A stretch of 64,000 bases of DNA, from contig NZ_JBFRCT010000012.1 in NCBI RefSeq assembly GCF_052113225.1, positions 62,001 through 126,000 on the forward strand. Reading direction: 5' to 3'. The stretch comes from Pristimantibacillus sp052113225. GTDB lineage: Bacteria; Bacillota; Bacilli; Paenibacillales; Paenibacillaceae. A program made the translations under genes and the position numbers. Shown here one piece after another: positions 19,533 to 27,470 of this stretch. Position 1 is the first letter of the stretch, and every line of letters begins with the position of its first letter. The notes under the pieces were generated by a model, which saw nothing but the letters and a program-made list of their open reading frames with translations, ran no database searches and was not told the DNA's origin.

Positions 19533-20588
19533 ATGAAAGTAAAGAAAAGATGGGGACTTGCAATCACACTTGCTGTAATGGTATCTATTGTAACCGCTTG
19601 CGGTGGGAACAATGGCGGTAACAATGCGAACAACACGGCCAATGCAACGAATAAGCCGGCTGAGACAACAGCGGTGAAAGAAGAGACAAGCGGCGATACA
19701 ACAAGTACTAAGAAGATTACACTTGGCTTCTCTCAAGTTGGTGCAGAGAGCGGCTGGCGTACTGCTAACACGATCTCGATCCAAGATTCGGCCAAAGAAG
19801 TTGGCTTCGATCTGAAGTTCTCTGATGCTCAGCAGAAGCAAGAGAATCAGATAAAAGCGATTCGCTCCTTTATCCAGCAAAAAGTGGATGCCATCGCATT
19901 CTCACCGGTTGTTGAATCGGGCTGGGATACAGTATTAAAAGAAGCGAAGGATGCAGGAATCCCGGTTATCTTGACGGACCGTGCTGTAGATTCAGCGGAT
20001 ACTTCGCTGTACAAAACGTTTATTGGTTCTGACTTTATTGAAGAAGGCAAGAAAGCCGGCCAATGGCTTGTTGATCAATATAAAGATTCGCAAGAAGACG
20101 TGAATATCGTTGAGCTTCAAGGTACTACGGGTTCTGCTCCGGCGAATGACCGTAAAGCAGGCTTCCAGGAAATCATCGCTTCGAATCCGAAGTTGAAAGT
20201 CATTGCTTCCCAAACAGGCGACTTCACGCGTGCAAAAGGGAAAGAAGTTATGCAGGCGTTCCTGAAAGCACATAAAGATATCGATGTGCTCTATGCTCAC
20301 AACGACGATATGGCTCTAGGTGCTATTCAAGCAATTGAAGCTGCTGGTCTTGTTCCAGGCAAAGACATCATAATTATCTCGGTTGATGCGGTGAAAGACG
20401 GTATGCAAGCTGCTGCTGACGGCAAAATCAACTTTATCGTAGAATGTAACCCGCTGCTCGGACCACAGCTGATGGAAGCGGTTCAAGCGGTAGTAGACGG
20501 TAAAGAGATTGATGCTCGTATTGTTACGAAAGAATCAACCTTCACATCAGAGCAGGCGAAAGAAGCTTTGCCATCACGTCAGTACTAA
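19533..20588 (+). CDS. ytfQ: YtfQ-like galactofuranose/arabinofuranose-type ABC binding lipoprotein
   Basis: A 351-residue lipoprotein with lipobox VTAC and an Asn/Thr-rich linker. The mature sequence follows Escherichia coli YtfQ closely: LGFSQVGAESGWR, DAQQKQENQIKAIRSFI, QKVDAIAFSPVVESGWD, DFTRAKGKEVM and YAHNDDMALGAIQAIEAAGL. YtfQ binds galactofuranose and feeds the YtfR/YtfT/YjfF importer, whose homologues follow here in the same order. A hairpin with T run between this gene and the ATPase gene probably lets the binding protein be made in excess. AGGGAGG precedes ATG 19533. The divergent three-component sensor operon is the likely regulator. The exact furanose is inferred. A second paralogue ends the operon (24205-25254). 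Confidence 0.93.
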   Translation: MKVKKRWGLAITLAVMVSIVTACGGNNGGNNANNTANATNKPAETTAVKEETSGDTTSTKKITLGFSQVGAESGWRTANTISIQDSAKEVGFDLKFSDAQQKQENQIKAIRSFIQQKVDAIAFSPVVESGWDTVLKEAKDAGIPVILTDRAVDSADTSLYKTFIGSDFIEEGKKAGQWLVDQYKDSQEDVNIVELQGTTGSAPANDRKAGFQEIIASNPKLKVIASQTGDFTRAKGKEVMQAFLKAHKDIDVLYAHNDDMALGAIQAIEAAGLVPGKDIIIISVDAVKDGMQAAADGKINFIVECNPLLGPQLMEAVQAVVDGKEIDARIVTKESTFTSEQAKEALPSRQY

Positions 20589-20603
20589 TCGAGTAAAAGA
20601 AAG

Positions 20604-20645
20604 AAGCCACCTATCGGCCAGTTTCGTCGCTGGGTGGCTTTTTCT
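20604..20645 (+). terminator. Partial terminator/attenuator between binding protein and ATPase genes
   Basis: AAGCCACC pairs with GGTGGCTT and is followed by TTTTT just before the next ribosome site. Such intra-operon hairpins lower downstream expression and stabilise the upstream message. Confidence 0.75.
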
Positions 20646-20666
20646 TCTGGAGAAGGAGAGGAATCC

Positions 20667-22172
20667 ATGCTTGTACCAATATTAGAAATGGCAGGAATCA
20701 CGAAGCGATTCCCAGGAGTTAAGGCGTTATCTAACGTTGACTTCCGGTTGTTTCCGGGAGAAGTTCATGCCTTGATGGGTGAAAATGGAGCGGGCAAATC
20801 AACTCTGATTAAAGTGTTGACTGGTGTTTACTCCATTGATGAAGGCTCGGTTACAATCGAGAATCAGTCTGTCTCGATCTCGGGTCCACTTGAGGCACAG
20901 AAGGCCGGGATTAGTACGGTCTATCAGGAAGTGAATCTGTGTCCGAATTTGACCGTGGCAGAAAATATTTTCATCGGAAGAGAGCCTTTGAAATTCGGCA
21001 AAATTCAGTGGAAGAAGATGAATAAAGATGCGGACCAGCTGCTAAGAGAGCGATTAAATCTGTCGATTGATGTGACGTTGCCGCTTCATGGTTATTCGGT
21101 TGCGATCCAACAGCTAATTGCAATTGCACGTGCATTAAGTATCTCTGCGAAAGTACTTATTCTGGACGAACCAACCTCCAGTCTAGATCAGAACGAAGTT
21201 CAGCAGCTTTTTAGCATTATGCGGAAGTTGAAGAGTGAAGGTCTTGCCATCTTGTTCGTTACCCATTTCCTCGATCAAGTCTATGAGATGTCGGATCGAA
21301 TTACAGTGCTTCGTAATGGGGAATTGGAAGGAGAGTACCTTGCGGCCGAGCTTCCGAAGATCGAGCTGGTACTGAAGATGATAGGCAAGGAGCTTAAGCT
21401 GCTGGAAGAACTGCCAAAGCTGTCTGAAGAATCTAAATCGAGCGTTGGCAACACGATGATTACCGCCTCTGAGCTTGGACGAAAAGGAGCAATTAAGCCA
21501 TTTAATCTGGAGATTCGCAAAGGTGAAGTGGTAGGGCTAGCCGGTCTTCTAGGATCCGGACGAACAGAGATCGCAAGATTGCTCTTTGGTGTAGATCGTC
21601 CTGATGAAGGTAAGCTGGTTGTTGCCGGATCTGGAAGCACAGTGAAGTCGCCAAGACAAGCGATTGATCAAGGAATTGCCTTTTGCTCAGAGAACCGTAA
21701 GACAGAAGGTATCATTGATGACCTGACCGTACGCGAAAATATTATTCTAGCCCTTCAAGCGACACGAGGCTGGTCTAGACCCTTATCCCGCAAGAAGCAG
21801 GATGAGATTGCTGATCAATATATTAAGATGCTGAATATTAATCCGCCTAACCCTGAGCATTTGATTAAAAATTTAAGCGGAGGCAATCAGCAGAAGGTTT
21901 TACTTGCCCGCTGGCTTTTAACAGAACCGGATTTGCTTATTCTTGATGAACCTACAAGAGGTATTGATATCGGGGCAAAGGCCGAAATTCAGAAGCTGGT
22001 CCTTTCCTTAGCGAAGCAAGGGATGTCTGTCTTGTTTATTTCATCGGAGATGGAAGAGGTTATCCGGGTGAGCGACCGTGTTGCCATCCTGCGTGACCGC
22101 ACGAAAGTGAAAGAATTAGGCAGCGGCGAGATCAATCAACAGCAAATCATGCAAGCGATGGCAGGAGGATAA
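20667..22172 (+). CDS. ytfR: Sugar ABC importer ATPase, YtfR-like (two nucleotide-binding domains)
   Basis: A 501-residue tandem ATPase energising the furanose importer at the inner face of the membrane. Domain 1 has Walker A GENGAGKST and Walker B LILDEPTSSLD. Domain 2 has the degenerate Walker A GLLGSGRTE, signature LSGGNQQKV and Walker B LLILDEPTRGID, as usual in the RbsA/MglA/YtfR group. Segments such as FPGVKALSNVDFRL, TVYQEVNLCPN, IFIGREPLKFG and FVTHFLDQVYEMSDRITVLRNG follow E. coli YtfR closely. ATG 20667 is chosen because AAGGAGAGG lies about 7 bases upstream. The frame also extends back to 20634 but into the hairpin. The permease gene follows 4 bases after the stop. Confidence 0.96.
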   Translation: MLVPILEMAGITKRFPGVKALSNVDFRLFPGEVHALMGENGAGKSTLIKVLTGVYSIDEGSVTIENQSVSISGPLEAQKAGISTVYQEVNLCPNLTVAENIFIGREPLKFGKIQWKKMNKDADQLLRERLNLSIDVTLPLHGYSVAIQQLIAIARALSISAKVLILDEPTSSLDQNEVQQLFSIMRKLKSEGLAILFVTHFLDQVYEMSDRITVLRNGELEGEYLAAELPKIELVLKMIGKELKLLEELPKLSEESKSSVGNTMITASELGRKGAIKPFNLEIRKGEVVGLAGLLGSGRTEIARLLFGVDRPDEGKLVVAGSGSTVKSPRQAIDQGIAFCSENRKTEGIIDDLTVRENIILALQATRGWSRPLSRKKQDEIADQYIKMLNINPPNPEHLIKNLSGGNQQKVLLARWLLTEPDLLILDEPTRGIDIGAKAEIQKLVLSLAKQGMSVLFISSEMEEVIRVSDRVAILRDRTKVKELGSGEINQQQIMQAMAGG

Positions 22173-22176
22173 TACT

Positions 22177-23217
22177 ATGCGAGGCAAGCTGTATCAACAT
22201 TATTTGTTCTGGCCGTTAGTTATGCTGGGCACCTTACTTTTATTTAATTTGATCTATTCGCCAGATTTCTTCTCGATTGTTGTTCGTCAGGGTAACTTAT
22301 ATGGCAGTCTTATCGATATTCTTAATTTTGGAGCTCCACTTATCCTTGTTTCGATCGGGATGACCCTTGTAATTGCAACTGGCGGTATCGATTTATCCGT
22401 TGGATCCATTGTCGCTATCTCGGGTGCAATGGCGTGTCTATCCATTAGTAAAGGAACCGATCAAAACTCGCTCCTTCTTGTACTTGGTGCAGTTGGTGCT
22501 TCCATTGTTCTTTCGATCATACTTGGAGTATGGAATGGTGTACTCGTTACGATTACCCGAATTCAGCCGATTATCGCAACTCTTATTCTCATGGTTGCCG
22601 GACGAGGTATCGCACAATTGATTACTAGCGGACAGATTATTACAGTGTCCAATTCTAATTATGAATATATCGGCGCAGGATCGCTTGCAGCCTTGCCGTT
22701 TTCTATTTTTATCGTTGCGGCTGTTCTGCTTATCGCATCCCTCTTGACGCGGCGAACTGCTCTTGGATTATTTATCGAATCGGTAGGCAGCAATTCTAAT
22801 GCAAGCCGTCTGGCAGGTCTTCGTTCCAAGACCGTTATCTTAACCGTGTACATCTTCTGCGGATTATGTGCGGGGATTGCGGGATTAATTCTAAGCTCCA
22901 ATGTGTCTAGTGCAGATGGCAATAACGCCGGCCTATGGTATGAGCTTGATGCGATTTTGGCTGTTGTTATCGGCGGCACTTCGCTTAATGGCGGACGATT
23001 CTATTTGATGGGAACGGTAGTTGGAGCGCTAATCATTCAGACTCTAACGACGACCATCTATATGATTGGAGTTCCACCCGAAATTACGCTTGTTGTAAAA
23101 GCCTTTGTTGTCCTAGCCGTTTGTCTGATTCAATCCGAATCATTCCGCAAGACGCTAATGACTCGCTGGAAGAAACGGAATTACCCTGCAGAACAGGAGG
23201 TTACCCGCCATGCTTAA
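22177..23217 (+). CDS. ytfT: Sugar ABC importer permease, YtfT-like
   Basis: A 346-residue polytopic permease of the BPD_transp_2 (RbsC-like) family with about 9-10 hydrophobic segments. The family signatures are present: GMTLVIATGGIDLSVGSIVAISGA near residue 65, IQPIIATLILMVAGRGIAQLITSGQ, and the late loop ELDAILAVVIGGTSLNGGRFYLMGTVVGALIIQ. It forms a heteromeric channel with the product of the next gene, whose start overlaps by 8 bases (23210-23217), so the two are translationally coupled. GGAGG at the end of the ATPase gene serves as its ribosome site. Order and similarity match YtfT of the E. coli galactofuranose system. Confidence 0.94.
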   Translation: MRGKLYQHYLFWPLVMLGTLLLFNLIYSPDFFSIVVRQGNLYGSLIDILNFGAPLILVSIGMTLVIATGGIDLSVGSIVAISGAMACLSISKGTDQNSLLLVLGAVGASIVLSIILGVWNGVLVTITRIQPIIATLILMVAGRGIAQLITSGQIITVSNSNYEYIGAGSLAALPFSIFIVAAVLLIASLLTRRTALGLFIESVGSNSNASRLAGLRSKTVILTVYIFCGLCAGIAGLILSSNVSSADGNNAGLWYELDAILAVVIGGTSLNGGRFYLMGTVVGALIIQTLTTTIYMIGVPPEITLVVKAFVVLAVCLIQSESFRKTLMTRWKKRNYPAEQEVTRHA

Positions 23218-24175
23218 TCGAAAATTCGTTCCCATACTAGTGACATTTGGCTTACTCGCAGCCATGTTCGCTGCAGGCTCCTTCCGTTATACCGGATTTT
23301 TCTCCGCGCAGGTGCTTTATAATCTGCTGATTGATAATTCTTTTCTAATTATTACAGCTGTAGGGATGACCTTTGTTATTATTTCTGGCGGCATTGACTT
23401 GTCAGTAGGCTCCGTAATTGCTTTGACAACGATGCTAAGCGCAAGCTTGGTTGAGCAACAGGGCTGGTCGCCGGCTGTTGTAATTCCACTAGTGCTTATT
23501 ATTGGAGCATTGTTTGGCACTATTATGGGAGCCATCATTCATTATTTCAAGATTCAGCCGTTTATTGTTACTCTAGCTGGGATGTTCCTAGCACGAGGGA
23601 TTTGTTATATCATCAGCATTAATACGATTACGGTGACGAATTCCTTCTTCACGAAAGTCGCTCAGACGAAAATCTCGCTTCCTGGCGGCAGTTTTATCTC
23701 CATTAATGTTATTATCGCGCTTGTAGTTGTTCTAACAGCAATCTTCTTAGCGCACTATACGAGATTTGGGCGTAATGTCTATGCGATCGGTGGAAGCGAA
23801 CAATCGGCTTTGCTTATGGGCCTGCCGGTTGCTAGAACTAAAATTCTAGTGTACACGTTCAGCGGCTTCTGTTCGGCACTTGCTGGAGTAGTCTTCACCT
23901 TCTATATGCTTTCCGGTTATGGCCTGCATGCTATGGGACTTGAGTTGGATACAATCGCTGCCGTTGTTATTGGTGGAACACTCCTGACCGGTGGTGTTGG
24001 ATATGTCGCAGGTACGTTCATCGGTGTATTGATACAAGGGGTTATCCAAACTATAATTAGCTTTGAAGGAACACTAAGCTCTTGGTGGACCAAAATCGTA
24101 ATTGGTTTATTATTGTTTGTATTTATACTCTTCCAGAGACTATTAAGTGATCGACGGGTAACGTTAAAATCATGA
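23210..24175 (+). CDS. yjfF: Sugar ABC importer permease, YjfF-like
   Basis: A 321-residue second permease of the RbsC-like family. Visible signatures are GMTFVIISGGIDLSVGSVIALT, IQPFIVTLAGMFLARGICYIIS, HYTRFGRNVYAIGGSEQSALLMG and ELDTIAAVVIGGTLLTGGVGYVAGTFIGVLIQGVIQT, then FEGTLSSWWTKIVIG, which closely follow E. coli YjfF. Its ribosome site (CAGGAGG) lies inside the end of the preceding permease gene and the frames overlap by 8 bases. The protein pairs with the YtfT-like subunit to form the membrane channel. A further binding-protein gene follows after 29 bases. Confidence 0.94.
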   Translation: MLNRKFVPILVTFGLLAAMFAAGSFRYTGFFSAQVLYNLLIDNSFLIITAVGMTFVIISGGIDLSVGSVIALTTMLSASLVEQQGWSPAVVIPLVLIIGALFGTIMGAIIHYFKIQPFIVTLAGMFLARGICYIISINTITVTNSFFTKVAQTKISLPGGSFISINVIIALVVVLTAIFLAHYTRFGRNVYAIGGSEQSALLMGLPVARTKILVYTFSGFCSALAGVVFTFYMLSGYGLHAMGLELDTIAAVVIGGTLLTGGVGYVAGTFIGVLIQGVIQTIISFEGTLSSWWTKIVIGLLLFVFILFQRLLSDRRVTLKS

Positions 24176-24204
24176 CAATCTAGTAGAAATAAAGGGGGCG
24201 GAGC

Positions 24205-25254
24205 ATGAAGCAGCTTGTTTATCTGGTGCTAGGCGTATTCTTACTATTCATGCTGCAAGGCTGCACTTCCGGCGGCGAAGCTCCAGCCCCCGTACAATCC
24301 ATAGACAGTGAGGAGCCTCCGGCCATCAGTGATTGGCTCAAAACATCCGCCTCTACTGTGAAACCGGAGATGCCTATTACGCTGGGGTTCTCTCAACTGG
24401 GAAGCGAGAGTGCATGGCGGCTGGCCAATACGGCATCCGTCCAGGATGCAGCAGCTGAATCTGGCATTCATTTGGTTATAAAAAATGCTGATCAGTCTCA
24501 AACGAAGCAATTCGAAGCGATCCGTTCTTTTATCCAGATGAAGGTGGATGTCATTGCAATCGCTCCGGTTGTTGAATCAGGCTGGGAAGACATTCTTAAG
24601 GAAATCAAACAATCAGGTATTCCGGTAGTTATCCTTGACCGATCTGTAAATGTGAAAGACACCTCTCTCTTTGTGACAACGATAGGTTCGAACTTGTATG
24701 AAGAGGGAGTAAAAGCCGGCAAATATTTGATCGATCGGATGCGTAACCAGACTGGCTCAATCCGGATTGCCGAGCTGCAAGGGACAAAAGGTTCAACTCC
24801 TTCTATACAGAGGGGAGAAGGGTTCCGCAGTATTATTGCAGCTAGAGAAGATATGGTCATTACGCAAAGTGCCCCGGCAGATTTTACGGAGGAGAAGGGC
24901 AGGGAGGTTATGCGCAGCTTCCTGGACGTTCCTCCAGATGAGCGGCCGCAGGTGTTATTCGCACATAATGATGATATGGCTCTTGGTGCAATTGAATCGA
25001 TTGAGGAAGCAGGTCTTAAGCCGGGCATCGATATTGTTGTCATCTCCGTTGATGGTTCCAGGAAAGCACTTGAAGAGCTTGCAGCTGGTAAATTAAACGC
25101 TGTTGTAGAGTGTAATCCGCTCTTAGGTCCTCAGCTTATGCAGGCTGCTAAGGAGATTATGGCTGGCCGGACTCTTCCGAAACGAATGGTTCCACCGGAA
25201 GATATTTTTACTCAGGAGAGAGCTGCGGAAGTCGTAAGTCAGCGTAAATTTTAG
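24205..25254 (+). CDS. Second YtfQ-like sugar-binding lipoprotein in the same operon
   Basis: A 349-residue lipoprotein (lipobox LQGC) clearly paralogous to the first binding protein. Shared segments include LGFSQLGSESAWRLANTASVQD, KQFEAIRSFIQMKVDVIAIAPVVESGW, IPVVILDRSVNVKDTS, DFTEEKGREVM, AHNDDMALGAIESIEEAGLKPG and VECNPLLGPQLM. GGGGGCGGAG lies upstream of ATG 24205, 29 bases after the YjfF-like permease. Two binding proteins for one importer suggest either two related sugars or one transport and one signalling role. Which of these applies cannot be told from sequence. A terminator follows at 25270-25303, closing the five-gene operon. Confidence 0.9.
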   Translation: MKQLVYLVLGVFLLFMLQGCTSGGEAPAPVQSIDSEEPPAISDWLKTSASTVKPEMPITLGFSQLGSESAWRLANTASVQDAAAESGIHLVIKNADQSQTKQFEAIRSFIQMKVDVIAIAPVVESGWEDILKEIKQSGIPVVILDRSVNVKDTSLFVTTIGSNLYEEGVKAGKYLIDRMRNQTGSIRIAELQGTKGSTPSIQRGEGFRSIIAAREDMVITQSAPADFTEEKGREVMRSFLDVPPDERPQVLFAHNDDMALGAIESIEEAGLKPGIDIVVISVDGSRKALEELAAGKLNAVVECNPLLGPQLMQAAKEIMAGRTLPKRMVPPEDIFTQERAAEVVSQRKF

Positions 25255-25269
25255 CATATAGTGGTGAAG

Positions 25270-25303
25270 AAATCCGTGAAGTTAAGCGGATTTTTTTCTT
25301 TTT
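25270..25303 (+). terminator. Terminator closing the ytf importer operon
   Basis: AAATCCG pairs with CGGATTT around a 10-base loop, followed by a long T run. Confidence 0.85.
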
Positions 25304-25367
25304 TACACAGATATTGTCGTTTATAATAGATTGTAAACATATGGAATTTGAGGGAGAGGTGTGAAGA

Positions 25368-26180
25368 ATGCAGGAAGAACTGGTTAAGGCAAATAAAGTC
25401 GCATGGGAAACGAAGGCTTATCAAGCTTGGGTTCGGCATTATGGCACTCCTGAACAATTAGCTGAGACGTTAAAACAGACCGGCAGTCATCATTTGCGTT
25501 ATTGGCTGAAGTATATCGGAGATCCAGCAGGGAAACGGATTCTTAATCTGTTAGGCTCGCATGGAAGGAAAGCAATTTCTCTGGCCATGCGTGGTGCAGA
25601 GGTTACCGTTGTTGATCTATCGGAAGAAAATCAGCGATATGCCCTTGATGTTGCAGCAGCTGTTGGGGTGGAACTGAATTATATTTGTTCGGATGTCTTG
25701 AACATTCCAGATGAAGATACGTTAGGTGAATATGATTTCGTACTGATGGAATTCGGGATATTGCATTATTTCACGAATCTTGGAGACATCTTTGAAGTCG
25801 TCCGTCGTCGGTTACGTTCTCATGGACGATTGCTGCTGACAGATTTCCATCCCTTCGCCAGAGCCTGGGCTAGTACATATAACTTGAAAGAGCCAAACGG
25901 GAATTATTTCGATCATACCATTAGAGAAGGTGACGTAGCTTTCGCGAAGCTATTGCCTGAGGAAGATCAGTCTGGACTCGGGAAGGTGCTGGGACGTAGT
26001 TGGACGGTAGGTGACATTCTAAGCGCAATTGGTTCCGCGGGGCTAATGATACGAACCTTTGAAGAGATTCCAAGCTCAACGGAACCAGGTTTTCCTGAGT
26101 TCTATACCTTAGTGGCTGATAAGTTGGATGTGACATTGGAGCCGCTTTTTCCAAATAAAAGTGATGAGGAGAGAGTCTAA
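25368..26180 (+). CDS. Class I SAM-dependent methyltransferase
   Basis: A 270-residue Rossmann-fold methyltransferase. The SAM-binding region is ILNLLGSHGRKAISLAMRGAEVTVVDLSEENQRYA, where motif I is the unusual NLLGSHGR instead of the common DxGxGxG. Later segments are YICSDVLNIP (motif II area), FVLMEFGILHYF (motif III) and LRSHGRLLLTDFHPF. AGGGAGAGG precedes ATG 25368. The stop overlaps the start of the following GyrI-like gene (TAATG), so the two are translationally coupled. A TATAAT at 25322-25327 may be the -10 of the pair's promoter. Substrate unknown; small molecules are typical for this subgroup. Confidence 0.88.
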   Translation: MQEELVKANKVAWETKAYQAWVRHYGTPEQLAETLKQTGSHHLRYWLKYIGDPAGKRILNLLGSHGRKAISLAMRGAEVTVVDLSEENQRYALDVAAAVGVELNYICSDVLNIPDEDTLGEYDFVLMEFGILHYFTNLGDIFEVVRRRLRSHGRLLLTDFHPFARAWASTYNLKEPNGNYFDHTIREGDVAFAKLLPEEDQSGLGKVLGRSWTVGDILSAIGSAGLMIRTFEEIPSSTEPGFPEFYTLVADKLDVTLEPLFPNKSDEERV

Positions 26181-26638
26181 TGTCTAGTGATCAGCAGGTT
26201 GTACAGGTCGAGATTGTTACGTTAAGTGAGAAGCATTTTATTGGAGTAGCTGTGACAAATGCGTTCAAACGAGTAGACCCAGAGGCTATTGAGGAAACTT
26301 TTCAATTATTTCTGTCTAGGAAAGATGAGATTGAGGGTGTCGTAGATTCGGAAGCCTATGTTTGTCCTCATTTTGCCAATGACTATCTCTTTACGTACAT
26401 CTATTGCATGGAAGTGACCAGCATCGGAGATGTTCCGGAAGGGATGATCGGATTCTCTGTGCCGAGCCAGCGTTATGCGAAAGTACGATCTGCTGATCAA
26501 GATCCGTATGCGTTAATTAAGTCATCACTGGAATCTATGGATCTAACGAACAATACTAGATCACTAGCCCTCGAAGTGTACCGCTTTGGTGAAGAGCAGA
26601 ATATGAACAACGCGGATATTTATATTCCTATCTTTTAA
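26180..26638 (+). CDS. GyrI-like / effector-binding domain protein
   Basis: A 152-residue stand-alone domain resembling the GyrI-like or AraC effector-binding fold (a duplicated small-molecule-binding alpha/beta fold). The segments VEIVTLSEKHFIGVAVTNAF, VCPHFANDYLFTYIYCMEV, PEGMIGFSVPSQRYAKVRS and NNADIYIPIF fit that fold. There is no DNA-binding part. GAGGAGAG precedes its ATG inside the end of the methyltransferase gene, and the two frames share one base. Members of this group bind, and sometimes hydrolyse or sequester, cytotoxic compounds. Together with the methyltransferase it may form a small detoxification pair, which is inference only. Confidence 0.72.
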   Translation: MSSDQQVVQVEIVTLSEKHFIGVAVTNAFKRVDPEAIEETFQLFLSRKDEIEGVVDSEAYVCPHFANDYLFTYIYCMEVTSIGDVPEGMIGFSVPSQRYAKVRSADQDPYALIKSSLESMDLTNNTRSLALEVYRFGEEQNMNNADIYIPIF

Positions 26639-26664
26639 AGAAGTAGAGGGTACATTTCAAGAGG

Positions 26665-26800
26665 CATCAAATTTTTGATGTATGCCGAGCTGCTTAATGT
26701 TGCAAAAGTTATTTGTTAGCGGATTTTCCAATGTGTATGCAACATTTTTCCTGCAAGAGCCGTAATCAATCATATAAGCAGCTCGGAATTATACATCAAA
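26665..26800 (+). repeat. Nested palindrome/structured leader before the tubby-like gene
   Basis: An outer stem pairs TTTGATGTAT (26674-26683) with ATACATCAAA (26791-26800) and CCGAGCTGCTTA (26685-26696) with TAAGCAGCTCGG (26775-26786), 22 base pairs in all with one small internal loop. An inner stem pairs ATGTTGCA (26697-26704) with TGCAACAT (26738-26745). A competing short hairpin pairs CATCAAA (26665-26671) with TTTGATG (26674-26680), using the same left arm. The right arm ends exactly at the ribosome site of the next gene. It could be a cis-regulatory RNA or a small miniature element. Confidence 0.65.
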
Positions 26801-26812
26801 GGGGCGAGTAAC

Positions 26813-27304
26813 ATGCAATTGTATTTTCGTGATAATTTTTGGAATGCCGGCTTAACGGAGATTCTAGATGAACAAGAAGGGAAAGTTGGACATCTTGATC
26901 TTAGAAGTGCATTTGGATCTGCGATTGATATTTATGGGCCAAATGACGAACTGTTGTATAACGGGAAATTCCCTTTCTTCTCGGGCAAATGGGAAGTGAA
27001 TGGAGCCGATGGGGAGCAAATAGGGAAACTGAGAAGCAGGCTTACGTTCTTCTCTAAGAAGTATACTTATGAGACGATAGGACGGGGCAGCTACGAGATT
27101 ATATCTCCTGCATTTTCGAAGGAATATGAGATTATAGATGATTCTGAAAATGTGGTCGCCCAGTTTAAACAGGTTAACGGATGGTTATCGTCAGGCGCTT
27201 TTCTACTGGATAATCAATGTGAATTTCTCGACTCTTATGAGCTTGTTGCTGTCATTATTGGGATGCACGCCATACAGAAGGCTGCTAATAATGCAGGGAA
27301 TTGA
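26813..27304 (+). CDS. Small tubby-like/LURP-one-like fold protein, function unknown
   Basis: A 163-residue protein made mostly of short beta strands: MQLYFRDNFWNAGLTEILDEQEGKVGHLDL, LLYNGKFPFFSGKWEVN, GKLRSRLTFFSKKYTYET, EYEIIDDSENVVAQFKQVNGWLSSGAF, ending in a hydrophobic helix (SYELVAVIIGMHAIQKAANNA). This pattern resembles bacterial tubby C-terminal-like (YxjI/LURP-one) proteins, which have a 12-strand barrel closed round a central helix. No signal peptide or catalytic motif is seen. AAAGGGGCG lies 5-8 bases before the ATG at 26813. The gene has its own structured leader and its own terminator, so it is monocistronic. The fold assignment is tentative and no function is claimed. Confidence 0.75.
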   Translation: MQLYFRDNFWNAGLTEILDEQEGKVGHLDLRSAFGSAIDIYGPNDELLYNGKFPFFSGKWEVNGADGEQIGKLRSRLTFFSKKYTYETIGRGSYEIISPAFSKEYEIIDDSENVVAQFKQVNGWLSSGAFLLDNQCEFLDSYELVAVIIGMHAIQKAANNAGN

Positions 27305-27315
27305 AGTGAAATAAC

Positions 27316-27353
27316 AATGACGCCTGGACGCTACGTCTGGTCGTCATTTTTTT
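27316..27353 (+). terminator. Rho-independent terminator after tubby-like gene
   Basis: AATGACG pairs with CGTCATT, with an inner GACG/CGTC pairing, and is followed by TTTTTTT. Confidence 0.85.
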
Positions 27354-27470
27354 GATCTATCTATTGTTTAGATGTGGTACATTGAAATAGTAATGTTCTC
27401 GATAAGATATTTTGTTAATCCACCGTTTGTAATATTCCTAGTCGTACTAATTGAAAGGGGCTAGAACGGA

